From Ascochyta rabiei (taxonomy: Eukaryota > Ascomycota > Dothideomycetes > Pleosporales > Didymellaceae): 64,000 bases of DNA. The notes under the pieces were generated by a model, which worked only from the letters and a program-made list of their open reading frames with translations, was not told the DNA's origin and searched no databases. The translations under genes were made by a program, and so were the position numbers. Each line of letters begins with the position of its first letter. Positions within the stretch are counted from its first letter, which is position 1. Of this stretch, positions 24,697-35,789 are shown in pieces. The stretch spans positions 1,410,001 through 1,474,000 of the forward strand of contig NC_082411.1 in assembly GCF_004011695.2 (NCBI RefSeq), in the 5' to 3' direction.

Positions 24697-25666
24697 TCTC
24701 ATGAAATCTCACAAAATCATAGGCGAGGAACCAGTGTACACTGAAGTCAGAGGCCAAACACCGACTTATCGAGGGTAGGGGTACCGGCATTATTGTGAAG
24801 CCGAGTATGTGGCATTATCGGGATTGTACATTCTTATGGATAACATTGTCCACCGCACTGACTGCTTAACTCGTGCACCGATTGTTGATGCGAGGTTCTT
24901 GTTTGCGGTCCAGGCTGGGCTTTGCAGCAACTATATTTGACTGCGTATCTGTGGCAGAGTGCATCACGGACAAAGCTGGGAACAAAGACGTTTCACATCT
25001 CCATTGCAAGTATGGCGTGTATATGAGCGGCCACTAACAAACTCAAGTTGTCGACTTCTACGCTCGTGACCAATAGCGACAACATCGAGTTTGTGGAGAT
25101 CTGTATCCACCTCTTCTTTTGAAGGCAACATTGCAAGCATGGTCAACCGGACACTCGGCGCACCTTCGGCGCGATGTACGATCTGGCGCTGATGGAGTAA
25201 ACAAACGCGGTGGTGTGAAAGTCGCAGGAATGCCGTCTGATCTGTGACAACACGAGCGCATCGTGCCCAAAGCAGATGCTCGAGCCCGGCGATTCTGTCA
25301 CGTACCGGATGGGGCCATGTAACCGAATGGCTGGCACGGACCCCGATGACGCTTGCCCGATCCCGGCGCCAGCCACCTTTCCCCATACTTTCGATTCAGA
25401 GCGATGATTGGCTGATTCGTCATGTTTCGCAGCTTTCCGGTCCATGGCTCACCACCCCAGACGTCAAGTTCCTGGATCTGACGCGTCCTCCCACTTCCAT
25501 CACTCATCCCACACCTTCCAGCGCATCACTTACAGCTTGTCGCAACACTGCTCAAGCTTCCTACTCATCAATTGCTCGTTGCCCCTACTCATCGCGAAAC
25601 CGACTCCGCCTCTGCGTACCATCACGTCATTTGCTAAAAAGAGCTTCTCATAGTACTTTCCACAAG
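24697..25666. other. intergenic, 970 bp
   Basis: Holds the promoter of the DUF2945 gene. The part near 25.4-25.66 kb is pyrimidine-rich, as in fungal promoters and leaders. Open frames on both strands (for example 25244-25723) overlap the real start and are not credible genes. Confidence 0.5.
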
Positions 25667-26600
25667 ATGACGGACAGCAAGATCCAAGAAGGAGACAAAG
25701 GTACGTTCAAGAAGCTTCATTGAGCCGCTACCACATTTCCACGCGCGTAACATGAAACTCGCGGTTGGCGCTGGCGCGTGCATCAGCGCGTTCTAGCGTG
25801 GACATGTGCGCGCGCCTTCCACGCTTTGGAATATATGCACTTCCAATTAATAGCAAGGCTGACCTAGTTGCGTTCCAGTCTCGTGGTCTTGGGGCTCAGG
25901 ACAGCCTGGCGGCAAGGTCGCCGAGGTCAAAGAACAAGGCGAGATCGCTATTGAGTCCAACCGCGGCAATACAATCAAGAAGAATGCCGACCCGGAAAAC
26001 CCAGCGGTTCACATCGAACGATCCGGCAACGACGTTGTGAAGCGCGCCTCCGAACTCCAGATCGACAAGAAGACCGAGGGCGGGTCGAATGGCGACTCGA
26101 AGGACGACAAGAACGAGTCCGAATCTGATAAGAAAGAGGAAAAGAAAGACGACGACAAGCCAACTGAGCCTGATAAGAAGGACGAAGAGATGAATGATGC
26201 TCCGGCCTCTGAGAAGAACGGTGACCCCAAAGATGAGCAGGACACGTCTGAATCCAAGGAAGACTCGAAAGAGGAATCCAAGGCTGACACCGAGAATACC
26301 GGTGACGACTTGGACGAGGCACAGGCTGGCGACAAGCGTAAGGTAGACGAGACAAACGGAGTCGAAGCTGAGAAGAAAGCACCTGCCTCGAAGAAGACCA
26401 AGACCGATGGTGCGGAGGATAAAGGTGAGGACGAAGACGATGCGGAGAATGAGGAAAAAGCCGAAGAGAAGCCCAAGGGCAAAGCCGGTCGGCCCAGAGC
26501 CGGTGAGAAGAAGGAGAAAAAGGAGCCTGCGAAGAAAAAGCAGTCCAAGCCAGCTGCCACCGAGGATGGCCAGCCTCGACGAAGCGCCCGTAACAAGTAA
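25667..26600 (+). CDS. DUF2945 (hypervirulence-associated TUDOR-like) protein with charged C-terminal tail
   Basis: Exon 1 is 25667-25700 (11 codons plus one base) and exon 2 is 25879-26600, with a 178-nt intron (GTACGT...TTCCAG). 251 aa. The N terminus after splicing reads MTDSKIQEGDKV then SWSWGSGQPGGKVAEV, the DUF2945 signature; the domain ends near RASEL at about residue 64. The remaining 185 residues are low-complexity Asp/Glu/Lys/Ser, then a basic end with an AT-hook-like KAGRPRAGEKK and a final RRSARNK, suggesting a nuclear or chromatin role. The intron is needed: without it the protein would lack the Trp-rich start of the domain. DUF2945 proteins were linked to hypervirulence by name only; the biochemical role is unclear. 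Confidence 0.85.
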
Positions 26601-27590
26601 GGTACATCCACTTGCACCCTGGGCAGACGGTCGGTACGTCAAGAGTCACAGCTCAGTGGAGGACGAAACAGTTGCTTTGGACTAATGGTTAGGCGTACGG
26701 TAATGGCAGATGGAAGGGAGCCAGCAAATGCCGCCTGAACATTGGACGGACGGGTGGGCGGTCTTGCTGGGATGCTAGCGCTTCAAACGCTATCATGTTT
26801 TGTGATTTGTGATTTGCCTTAACTATGTTGTGTGTTGCTCTTGCAATCTAGCTATGTGACTCATATATTTCGGAGAGGGAGTGTAGCTGTGCAACGCGCA
26901 CATAGTTGAGACAATGTAGTGTTGATTGTGCTTATCTACTATCTGTTCACATCGTCAGCGAGGCTTCAACGAGCAGTTCAACAGACGACGTGTGAATTTT
27001 CGTTCTATTCAGTAGGCGTTGTATGCGTCAGTGAGACAAAAGCACTTGAGTCTCTCCGATCCGTCTTGAAACTTGAGTATGAGATGATTCACCAAGGAAC
27101 AACAACAGAAGAGGCGTTAGTCGGGTTGTCACTTACATGGACCATCCTGCACCCGTTCCATTTCAGCCAAACAACCATTGAACCGCTCATTCCGTCGTGT
27201 AATGTGCTATCATAGTAAGGCGGCTGTCAAGGTCAGAGAACGGATGTTGAGGCGTGGAGAGATGAGGCCCCCAGTGGTTGAGGGGAAAAGCGTGGGGAAG
27301 CGAGGCTTGGCGGCCGCCGAACCGCTCTTTCCTTACTTTCCACCTTCCTCACCTACCTACATTGGACGTGCGAACCTTGTTCCGTGCCCAACCCCATCCC
27401 GAGTTTTAATAGCATTCGCTAGCAGCTCGTTTTGGTGTTTTTACATTGAGTCGACATGCAGCGCCAGCTCGCCAGCCCAACTTTACTCGAAAACACAAGA
27501 CCCGCTTATCTCAGAATGGGACGGTGATTCAATACAGTTTCCATACACACTTTGCTCTAAATCGGAACCCCCCCCCCCCCCTCAGAAAGA
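26601..27590. other. intergenic, 990 bp, with C14 run
   Basis: Tail-to-head region before the HET gene. A homopolymer of 14 C (27568-27581) lies 9 bp before the HET ATG and is followed by CTCAG, which could be the acceptor of a 5'-UTR intron. No supported gene. Confidence 0.5.
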
Positions 27591-29411
27591 ATGCGTCTGC
27601 TAGATACGCATACGTTAAAGCTTGAGAGCTTTGTAGACGAGCACCCACCTTATGCAATCCTGTCGCATTGCTGGGAAGATGAGGAAGTCATCTACTCCGA
27701 TCTTCTTGATCTTCCCAAGGCGAAGATGAAGAAGGGATTCAGCAAAGTCGAGAAAACCTGCCAGCAAGCTGTCAAGGATGACTATGACTATGTTTGGATC
27801 GACACCTGCTGTATTGATAAGAGCAGTAGCGCGGAGTTATCTGAAGCCATCAACTCCATGTTCGCATGGTATAGGAGATCAGGCAAGTGCTATGCCTATC
27901 TAGCTGACGTCAGCGAGCGAAAGGATATCACGCGAAGCAGATGGTTCAGTCGGGCTTGGACATTGCAAGAACTCCTCGCGCCGAGTAGCATACAGAATGA
28001 GGGCAGGGTTGGGATGGAATTCTTCTCGTGTCACTGGGAACCGTTAGGAAGCAAGTCAGGCTTGAGCAACTTTATTGCAGGGGTTACTGGTATTGGCGTG
28101 GAGTACTTGGAGGGCAAGAGTATATCTGCGGCGAGCATCAGCATGCGCATGTCCTGGGCGGCTGAACGACATGCCACGCGGGCAGAAGATGTCGCGTACA
28201 GCTTGCTCGGTATCTTTGATGTCAACATGCCCTTACTATACGGCGAGGGAAAGTTGAAGGCATTTCGGCGCCTACAGGAAGAGATTATGAAAATCTCCGA
28301 GGACGAAACATTGTTCGCCTGGGAAAGCACGGAATTCAACATAGGCGCCTCTTCTGCCGACGTACTTGCTAGCGATCCCAGAGACTTCGGCGAGGCCAGA
28401 AACTTGATCTCATTTGCGTCTGACGACCCTGTCATTCCATATGCGATGACACACAGAGGACTGCGAATCTGGCTTCAACTTTTCCGATTCGATGACTTCA
28501 GTGAGGGTGTGTCGCCTGGCTTGTCCCAATCCGTTCGGCCCTTGCGTTCGCCAGTCATGATATGGTCTAGCCACGACCTAGTTTGGGCGATCTTGAGATG
28601 TCATGTTGTTCATGACTTCCATCATTTTGTCATCATACCACTTAAGCATCTCGCAGCTGATATCTATGTCCGCGATACAAGCACCAACGTCGCCCTATTG
28701 CCCACAATATCGATAACACGTCCGATTCCCGAAAAAGAATTATACATTCGCAACAGCCGCACACAGTCTATTTCCAACAGCGTACAGCGCCGCTTTGGCT
28801 TCCTCATTCGCAACATTCCTGAAGGTCTCCAGATTTCACGTACATCATGCCCTACAACAGCTTGGAACCCGAAGGACAAGATTCTGCAAGGCGAAAAGAA
28901 CACTTCAAACGAAAGATTCTGGCACGCAAGTCTGCTGCTCACCTTCCAGTCTTCAGAAAAGTTTCTTCCATTCAAATACGGGGTTTGCCTGAGTCTCGGT
29001 TGTATTTCAGAGCCTGGATACAAAGAGCCAAAACCCTGGTGTCACCTCGATGACACGGTACGATATACGAATGACATTGATCTGGTGTCCTTTCACAATG
29101 GTACCTGCTCGATGGAAGAGCGCCGCGAAGTGGCCCAGTATCATGATGCTTATTGGACCAAGGACAACGCCAGTCTCAGAGTGGTGATCAATGAAAAGAA
29201 GGTATTCGGACAGCGCATGTTTGTTGTGGATTTGGATTACCCAGGCGGCAGCAATACACTCGACGCACCAGAAATCACGACCCGAGAGAAGATAGATTGC
29301 TTGAAAACCAACTCCACCGCAGTAGGGAAAAGCTTTTCTCCAAATATCGACGTTGTAGGCATTTCAACACCAGCGCCTGAGCAGCCCACTGCTTTACCCC
29401 CTATCAAGTAA
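27591..29411 (+). CDS. HET-domain protein (heterokaryon incompatibility type)
   Basis: 606 aa, single exon, ATG 27591 directly opens the conserved MRLLDTHTLKLE start, so the start is firm. HET domain at about residues 20-165 with its three blocks: YAILSHCWEDEEV; YDYVWIDTCCIDKSSSAELS ending in AYLADV; and SRWFSRAWTLQELLAP. A second block with RHATRAEDVAYSLLGIFDVN follows, common to this HET subfamily (relatives of het-e, vegetative incompatibility protein). No ankyrin, WD40 or NACHT repeats; the C-terminal 370 residues have no domain I know. HET proteins trigger cell death on fusion with non-self; whether this one does is unknown. Base use resembles other genes, with no RIP. Confidence 0.92.
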   Translation: MRLLDTHTLKLESFVDEHPPYAILSHCWEDEEVIYSDLLDLPKAKMKKGFSKVEKTCQQAVKDDYDYVWIDTCCIDKSSSAELSEAINSMFAWYRRSGKCYAYLADVSERKDITRSRWFSRAWTLQELLAPSSIQNEGRVGMEFFSCHWEPLGSKSGLSNFIAGVTGIGVEYLEGKSISAASISMRMSWAAERHATRAEDVAYSLLGIFDVNMPLLYGEGKLKAFRRLQEEIMKISEDETLFAWESTEFNIGASSADVLASDPRDFGEARNLISFASDDPVIPYAMTHRGLRIWLQLFRFDDFSEGVSPGLSQSVRPLRSPVMIWSSHDLVWAILRCHVVHDFHHFVIIPLKHLAADIYVRDTSTNVALLPTISITRPIPEKELYIRNSRTQSISNSVQRRFGFLIRNIPEGLQISRTSCPTTAWNPKDKILQGEKNTSNERFWHASLLLTFQSSEKFLPFKYGVCLSLGCISEPGYKEPKPWCHLDDTVRYTNDIDLVSFHNGTCSMEERREVAQYHDAYWTKDNASLRVVINEKKVFGQRMFVVDLDYPGGSNTLDAPEITTREKIDCLKTNSTAVGKSFSPNIDVVGISTPAPEQPTALPPIK

Positions 29412-29764
29412 CACGGCCAAATGAACGGAACCAAGGCACTATGCTCCTTGAGCATTTGTGTGGTTTCTCGTAGCGAGTAGTGACCAATCACTTAGCGGTT
29501 CATTCTGGTTTCTTTGAAGCAGCCGAGGATACTGATAACACGACCTGAGCGACCCCAGTTCACAGTCTGGAAAGATCAGGCTTCCAAATGGTCGATGTCT
29601 CGGCTTTTGCGGCTAGGACAATGCCGACAAGATAAGGCGATGTATCCAACGTGGATCACTGTGTCGAGTGAGGTCAGTCGAATACGCTCACCCAAAACGC
29701 ATAGCGAAAGATTTGCAGTTCTGACAAGAACAAAGACCCCTTCAAGAACTTGTCATGTTTTTGA
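29412..29764. other. intergenic, 353 bp, convergent
   Basis: Short convergent gap between the HET gene and the minus-strand surface protein gene. Nothing recognised. Confidence 0.5.
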
Positions 29765-30499
29765 TCATTTCTCATATCGAGTGATTCCGTCGATCTCGTA
29801 CACAAGCTCCTGCGGCGCGAAAGCAAATGCATTTTCGGGTGGTGAGGAGCCTGCTAGCTCTGGGGATCCGTACGGGCCATACTGATGGGCCTGGAGCTCA
29901 ACAACTCCCTGCGGATGAGAATGTTTCTCGACCATCTTCCCATTCGTACTCTGGTATACAGACGGATTGATATCTTTATCCTTGCGTCTCTGTCGCTTGA
30001 GCACGCAGAATATAACGACAAGAATGGCAATCAGTACCACAGCTCCAATGCCCGCCCCGATCCCTGCTTTTGCTCCTGTTGAAAGTCCGCTAGTGGACGC
30101 AGCTGCACCCAACTGGCCATTCTCCTGGAAACAACCCTGTAGCCCCAGAGTTCGACAGTCACTTGAGAGCTCAGATACCAAGTCAGGGTCCACCATTGCT
30201 GCGTCGACTGTATATGTCTGAGTTTTCGCATCGCTCTCTGCAAAACTGGCGTTCATGAGCCAACAGCTAAAGTCGGTTGTACCATGTGGTGTGAAGTCGA
30301 AGCCGTAGCACAGCGGTGCTTTCATAACGCAGCTGTCGAGACAGTCGGACCATGTGAGCTCATCTGTTGGGTCGAGGAAGTCGACCACCTTCTGGATATC
30401 CTTCCCACATAGGTTCTTGAATGGGACGGTCAGGCCGTTTCGGTTGTAGATCGAGGTATCGCCCCGACAACCGCCCTGTGCAATAGTAGTGGTCGCCAT
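29765..30499 (-). CDS. single-pass surface protein with PAN/apple-like Cys region; 5' end unresolved
   Basis: 244 aa if started at the first ATG after the promoter (30499). That start gives MATTTIAQGGCRG and no full signal peptide, yet the same frame upstream codes YSFGALLLMATTTIAQGG, a good signal peptide, without an ATG before an in-frame stop. So the true start may be non-AUG or in an unseen exon. The ectodomain (about 130 residues) has paired Cys (WSDCLDSC...LCYGFDF...SCWL) recalling PAN/WSC-type sugar- or protein-binding modules. One membrane span (AGIGAVVLIAILVVIFCVL) is followed by KRQRRKDK, then a tail of about 65 residues with QYGPYGSPELAG. Likely a wall- or surface-associated protein; role unknown. 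Confidence 0.75.
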   Translation of the reverse strand: MATTTIAQGGCRGDTSIYNRNGLTVPFKNLCGKDIQKVVDFLDPTDELTWSDCLDSCVMKAPLCYGFDFTPHGTTDFSCWLMNASFAESDAKTQTYTVDAAMVDPDLVSELSSDCRTLGLQGCFQENGQLGAAASTSGLSTGAKAGIGAGIGAVVLIAILVVIFCVLKRQRRKDKDINPSVYQSTNGKMVEKHSHPQGVVELQAHQYGPYGSPELAGSSPPENAFAFAPQELVYEIDGITRYEK

Positions 30500-31245
30500 C
30501 AGGAGCAAAGCTCCAAATGAGTATCGAGGGTAGAACGAGACGAGTTCGGTTGTATGCAGTGTCGTGTGACTTGAATCTCAGATGAATACCAAGTAGGCCA
30601 GCACGAACGGGTCGAGCGATTATAAACCGCAAGAGGTGGCAGCGTGCAAGCTCGCCGATGTATATTCGTGCGCCATCTATTGCTTTTGAGCTTTGGATTC
30701 AAAGTTAATTAAGCGATAGGCTCTTGTTGTGTTGGGCTGCAGCCACAAATACTGGCCATGGACTGGACCACAATTCCGTCCAATGGCAACCTCGTAAGCT
30801 ACGCATTGAGTGCAGAGCACCATGCACAGATCTTCAGCTCTTCAGCCTTACGCAACTCGCAACAATTTGTCTCGCTCAACATTCGAGAACACATCAGTCT
30901 AGCATTCTGAAATATACGCTATCAGCTTACAAGTATGCTGCTTCATGTCGCGTGGTGGCAAGCGTGTAGTACGACCAGGGTTTGGAGTGTCACAACATTA
31001 CTTTCACCACGCCAAGTTCGGCTCTACTTGGCACGGCGCCACCCCAATCACGCATTCTCATGGCTTCTCGTTGCACCTCGACCAGCCTTCATCGTCCCAC
31101 AACGCTGGATCCACGATGCCACAGACGAGCCCGGGTAAGAAATGTTAGACAGCAATCAACGATGCGTACTGATCATCCTCGTGGTCCGTGGAGAAGCGAA
31201 TCATCATATCCTATCGGATGTGCATTGAACAGTACCAGAAAACTG
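30500..31245. other. intergenic, 746 bp
   Basis: Promoter side of the surface protein gene and 3' side of the MFS gene. A TATAAT on the minus strand near 30618-30625 lies about 120 nt before the first ATG. No supported gene. Confidence 0.45.
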
Positions 31246-32724
31246 CTATACCTTGACCTTGACAGTCCACTGCCTTCCCAAGCACGCCCATCGACTGAAC
31301 AAGAACGAGACCATGCTCAGCGCAAGAATTGCGCAGAAGAAGCCCACCATAGCCTGCGGTCCAACCCTCTCGACTAGCTCGCCACTGATCGGAATACAGA
31401 CCAGCGTAGCCAGGCTCGCTAGGAAGTAAATCGAACCGTAATACCTTCCAAACTCCTCGGCTCTGCAGAGCTGCCCGATACACGCCGGCGTCAGTGCCAT
31501 CCAGCTACCTGTTCCAAATCCGAAAAGGGCGGAGAAGGCGTAGAGAGCGGGAAGGGAAGTTGACCCAAATGGGAGCCAGAGAACGAGCATGAAGATCAGA
31601 GTGAAGAGGATCATGATAGCAAGAGTGTTGAAGCGGCCGATCTTGTCAGCGGCGTAGCCTGGAAGGATGCGACCGAGGCAAGAAACGCCGTTGAGGATAG
31701 CAATGAGGTAGAACCCAGTATCTGCAGAGAACTTCGTGGATAAGGTTGCGTAGGTCGGTAGGATACCCAGAGCACCGAAGAGGACCACCTCGAAACCAAA
31801 GACACTGACAGTAAACAGGCTCAAGCGTAGGTCGGAGTAGATAGACAGCGATACGATGGCCTTCTTCCTCGCCTCTGCCGAAGGTGGAAGGCGTGCTTTG
31901 ATGAGGATGTTGCCAACGATGAAGCAAAATAAGAACATAAAGCCAAGTATGCGAAGCGACCAGGCATAACCGTACATGGGTAGTGTAGTCTTGAGCACGA
32001 GCGGAATGACGAGACCACCACAGCTCGAGCCCATCATGGCGATACCTTGGGTCAGTCCTCGCCTTTCCTTGAACCAGTGCGCCACAGCCGCCAAGCTGGT
32101 GGTAGTCAACAGCGCGCCTGCAATGCCCCCAAGAATCCCGCAGCATAGCATCATCTGCCAGAACGTCTTACACTCGGCGAGCAAGAAGATCATGATCAGC
32201 TCACCAATACTGCCGCATAGCGCAATCCAGCGAGGTCCGTAACGGTCGAACAGCGGGCCAACGAACAGCCCTAGAGCAAGCGAAAGGTACACAAATACCG
32301 ACGGTATCCATCCGATCGTACTGGCTGTCATATCTGCGAGCTGATGCTGGCCCCAGTAGTCTTGCAGTGTACCTATGGAGACCATGAAGCCGAAAGACGG
32401 AAAGAGAAGGAGCCACGCTGCTAGTACGACGAGCCATGCGCGCACGCCACCTTCTGGAAAGGTATCTCGATCGATTTGGCTCGCAACTTCCTCATCTATC
32501 GTCTCACCGCGTTTCTCTCGCTCTGGTCTTGTCCGCTGGTGAGGTGTGATCCCGTCATCATCCCCTGCCTGTGCGTATTTCTCCCCGTGGCTCTCTCGCC
32601 TGGATCGGCCAGTCAGTCGAGATACCGTTCGCACCAATCCATCCCACACTTCCTCTGGCTCTTCAAGTGCCTGTCCATCGGTTGTTGGGCGGACATGCAC
32701 TGCTGGGTTTGTTGCCGGATCCAT
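31246..32724 (-). CDS. MFS transporter, monocarboxylate-porter (SLC16/Mch) type
   Basis: 492 aa, single exon, ATG 32724. About 90 charged cytoplasmic residues precede FPEGGVRAWLVVLAAW, the usual entry motif of fungal monocarboxylate-like porters (D/P-E-G-G-x-x-W). Twelve membrane segments follow in two groups of six, with GPLFDRYGPRW in the loop after TM2 (the MFS A-type motif), HWFKERRGLTQGIAM in TM4-5, and a long loop after TM6. Relatives include the yeast Mch family and many uncharacterised fungal porters. The substrate cannot be told from sequence. Plasma-membrane location is likely. No metabolic gene is adjacent to suggest a cargo. Confidence 0.9.
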   Translation of the reverse strand: MDPATNPAVHVRPTTDGQALEEPEEVWDGLVRTVSRLTGRSRRESHGEKYAQAGDDDGITPHQRTRPEREKRGETIDEEVASQIDRDTFPEGGVRAWLVVLAAWLLLFPSFGFMVSIGTLQDYWGQHQLADMTASTIGWIPSVFVYLSLALGLFVGPLFDRYGPRWIALCGSIGELIMIFLLAECKTFWQMMLCCGILGGIAGALLTTTSLAAVAHWFKERRGLTQGIAMMGSSCGGLVIPLVLKTTLPMYGYAWSLRILGFMFLFCFIVGNILIKARLPPSAEARKKAIVSLSIYSDLRLSLFTVSVFGFEVVLFGALGILPTYATLSTKFSADTGFYLIAILNGVSCLGRILPGYAADKIGRFNTLAIMILFTLIFMLVLWLPFGSTSLPALYAFSALFGFGTGSWMALTPACIGQLCRAEEFGRYYGSIYFLASLATLVCIPISGELVERVGPQAMVGFFCAILALSMVSFLFSRWACLGRQWTVKVKV

Positions 32725-34176
32725 TTTGTCGTATTTCCGATTTGTTGGTCCTCTCGCGGGCCGTGATGAAGGCGTTCCCTACAAGCAATACTTACGTAGT
32801 CAGGCGTCGAGAACACCGGTAGCGGCCGTTGCGGTGCGGTCCGCTTGACGCCTTATACTATAGGTGCTCTGGCTTTTTTATCCGAATGCGTCACCCAGCT
32901 CACTCCGGCTTGGCGCGACCCTCCTATGATAAGCGTTCACCGCGTCGTGCATTGCGTTTTCATGCGTCCTTGCACGCCCTGTAGGTGTAGCGTAATATTT
33001 GGCAAAGTTTGACTGCACCATCCGGATTGGGAAGCCTTGCAGCCTTTGGTGGCAAGTAGGACTCGGTAGGGACAAAATCGAAGCTCTCAATGAAAGGGGT
33101 TTAACGCATCCACTCACAAGGCAAGAGTACGTAGCAACAAAGCGCTGCAAAGGAAGCTGACTGATCTACCCTACCTTTGAGGGTTACTGCTGTGTGTGGG
33201 GAGAGTCATCTTCTGCAGGCCAATCAGCCACCCTCGCCGCCCTCTTGATTGGTACAGACAAAATTCACCAAATATCATTGTAGTGGATGTCAACGGACAA
33301 GTCTGGGACCCGATTCATCGACGGTTCAGATGCCCCGCTCTAACTGTCGAAGAACTCCGAATCATGACATATTTAGTCCGAGACGGTCGATCGTTGAAGT
33401 GGATTGAACCACTGCCTAATGTGTGCGCCAGAAACGCCACCGCTGGAGGCGTGTCTCTGTTTCGAAACGATTAGAATGCCCCGAGGAAGAAATTGTTTGG
33501 CGACAGAAAGACTTGGAGAGGGTATTCTCCAATTTGCATTGCCTTGTAGCCAACGTCAAGATTGGAATTTAGGTCCGTTCTCAATTCTGCGAGGCTGTCA
33601 GTCTTGCAAGTCGTCATCGCAATTGATGGACATCCGCGAGCGACTTTCCTAGCTTGGCTAAATCTCCCAACAGAGCATATCGATCGCTCAGCATCGACTT
33701 GTAACCTCCTGCACCACAGCCACCGTCCTTGAACAGGGCTTTGTCTCTTCTTCCTGCGTGCTTGTGTACGCGACTCAACGTCATCCAAAGCATTAGTGAC
33801 TTGAGAAGCAACCCTGGTGGAGTACATTGCCCGCTAATCTTGATATCACTTGCAAACGTGTCGCGCGTAGAGACGGACGTGGGATGGGAAAAGCATGCTT
33901 TGTGTTTTTGGAGGATGGGGTTGTGCGTGTGCGGATAGTTTGGATGGAGGATGTGGAGATGGAGGTCTGTGTGCAGAAAGAGGGTAGGATTCAGGTGGTG
34001 GGAGCCATGAACGGGGGTGGTAAGAGGGTATGCACAATGTTTGTTCGTGTTGAATGTGGATATCATTACTATCATTACGAACAGCCGTCGTGTGTTCCTC
34101 CCTATAATTAAGAGCGCGCTGGCGCTATGTCATGTACAAATACATCTCTGTTTCGTGCAGCAGTCAAGCGCGGCGC
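32725..34176. other. intergenic, about 1.45 kb
   Basis: The largest gap in the right part of the window. It carries the MFS promoter and the 3' side of the Rds1-like gene. Open frames of 90-150 codons exist on both strands (33196-33474, 33614-34075, 33827-34111) but none has a domain, a clear start or consistent codon use. No tRNA or repeat was seen. Confidence 0.45.
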
Positions 34177-35715
34177 TTAACCAGCCTGGTAGAGACCGAG
34201 AGCGACAACGTGGGGGTTGATCATGCTCAGGTTGAAGGGAGTTAGGAACATGTCAGTGTCGGTTAGAGCAATGAACATGGTATCGTTGGCCGCAGGATCA
34301 CCCTGGTACACCTCAGATGCAGGCTGGTATGTGTAACCGGTATTGTTTCCGGTGAGGGTGAGCGGAGTGTAAGTCAAATTGAGCTGGGCAGCCCACGCGA
34401 CAAACTGGGGAGCTCCAGCGAGATTGCCAACAGCAGTCACATAGGAGTTGTTTGGTCCTACTAGCTGACCTGGTGCATCCCAACTCAAGTCAACACGCTT
34501 GCCGGGGAAGCTCAGTGGTTCCGATCGATTTCTGCTGATTGCCGGTCCGCAGCCATATCCAGTGACATTGAGATTTACGCAACTCTCGTCAGGGGGGATG
34601 GTGGAGTCGGAAGGGTCTCCAGTGCGGTTACCAGTGACTTCGTAGGGTTTGGTGTCATTTGGGGAAAAGCGATTGGGGTTGGGTTGGTTGACCACGTGAA
34701 GCGCAGGGTAGTTGGCCCATGCCAGACGCTGTGACATATGTTAACTCAAGATTAGGTGGCCGGTGCGGCACATGCTTACCGTTGTGTTCTCGGGGCAAGA
34801 ACTGATGTAGGGAGCCAGGTAGGTCCAGGCCCAGGACTGGGGAATACCAGTCTCGAACCAGACGGGCATGGGGTGGAGACCAAGCATCTGGCGGAAAGAC
34901 ATCTGCTGGCGGGCCTCGGTGGCGATGGACTGAGCAAGGAGCTGACCAACCTCGCGGGAGTCGAGGTGGTTGATGAAGCCCCAGACACCAGACTCGCCCC
35001 AGCGGGTAAGCTTCTGGTTGAAGTCGATGAACTCGCGGACCGTGCGGAAGGGGTAGTCGTATGTGCACTGGGGAGCGGCCGTCTCGCCAAGCATGTTGGA
35101 GAGGAGGGTAGCGTGGCCCGACTCCTGGACTGCCATAAAGGCAATGTAGGCGCGGTCCTCAGCAGTGAGACCAGCGTCGATGAAGTCCTGGTCCGAGAAG
35201 ACGGCAAGACCGTTGTTGAACAGGTCAAGCTCAATCCACTCCTGGTAGAGACCAAGTTGGATGGACTCGTAGTCAAAGTCAGAGTTCACCATGTAGCGAG
35301 GCTCAGAGCCGTTGGTGCCGAGACCACCAGCCGGGGTGTAGGGGGCGGGCATGGGGTTCTGAGGCGAGCCATCAGTGTTGTAGTAGGTGGCAGTAGGGTT
35401 GGGGGGACCAGGTGCAATGGCAGCACCGAGGGTGGCAGGTGCCTTTGCGGCTCCGGTGGTGGTGGGGGTACCAGAGAAGGGGCCGTGGCTGGTAGCACCG
35501 GTGGGGTCGGCGCTGATGCGAGGGGGAGCCGAGCCAGGCTGTGTGGGCTGAGCAGCGACCTGGGAGTCAGGGCCGAAGCTGGTAGCAGGTGTGCCAGTAG
35601 GGAACTCGACCGAGAACGAAGCATCGGCGTCAGTGTAGCCAGCAACCTGGGGCTTGGGTGCGGCTGCGGCGAGCGCTGAGAGCAGCGCAGTGCTGAAGAT
35701 GGCCTTGGAGAGCAT
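34177..35715 (-). CDS. Rds1-like secreted protein with ferritin-like fold
   Basis: Exon 1 35715-34780 and exon 2 34728-34177, with a 51-nt intron (GTAAGC...CACAG). 495 aa. Signal peptide (MLSKAIFSTALLSALAAAAP), then a Pro/Thr/Ala-rich linker of about 120 residues, then the ferritin-like domain (about residues 140-310) with DFDYESIQLGLYQEWIELDL and AFMAVQESGHATLLSNML, whose Glu/His residues could bind a di-metal centre. The C-terminal third has several N-glycosylation sites and no known domain. Relatives are S. pombe Rds1 (induced by glucose, ammonium, phosphate or CO2 stress) and fungal stress proteins. The splice (ENTT|RLAWANYP) keeps the family frame. Confidence 0.9.
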
Positions 35716-35783
35716 CTTGGCTTGGAGACTGGCTGTGGGTGAGGATGAAGGGAGTGAAGTGAAGGGCGGGCGCGTGAATTGAA

Positions 35784-35789
35784 TATATA
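35784..35789 (-). promoter_or_regulatory. TATA box of the Rds1-like gene
   Basis: TATATA about 69 bp before ATG 35715. The leader between them is pyrimidine-rich on the coding strand (TTCACTCCC type), typical of well-expressed fungal genes. Confidence 0.55.
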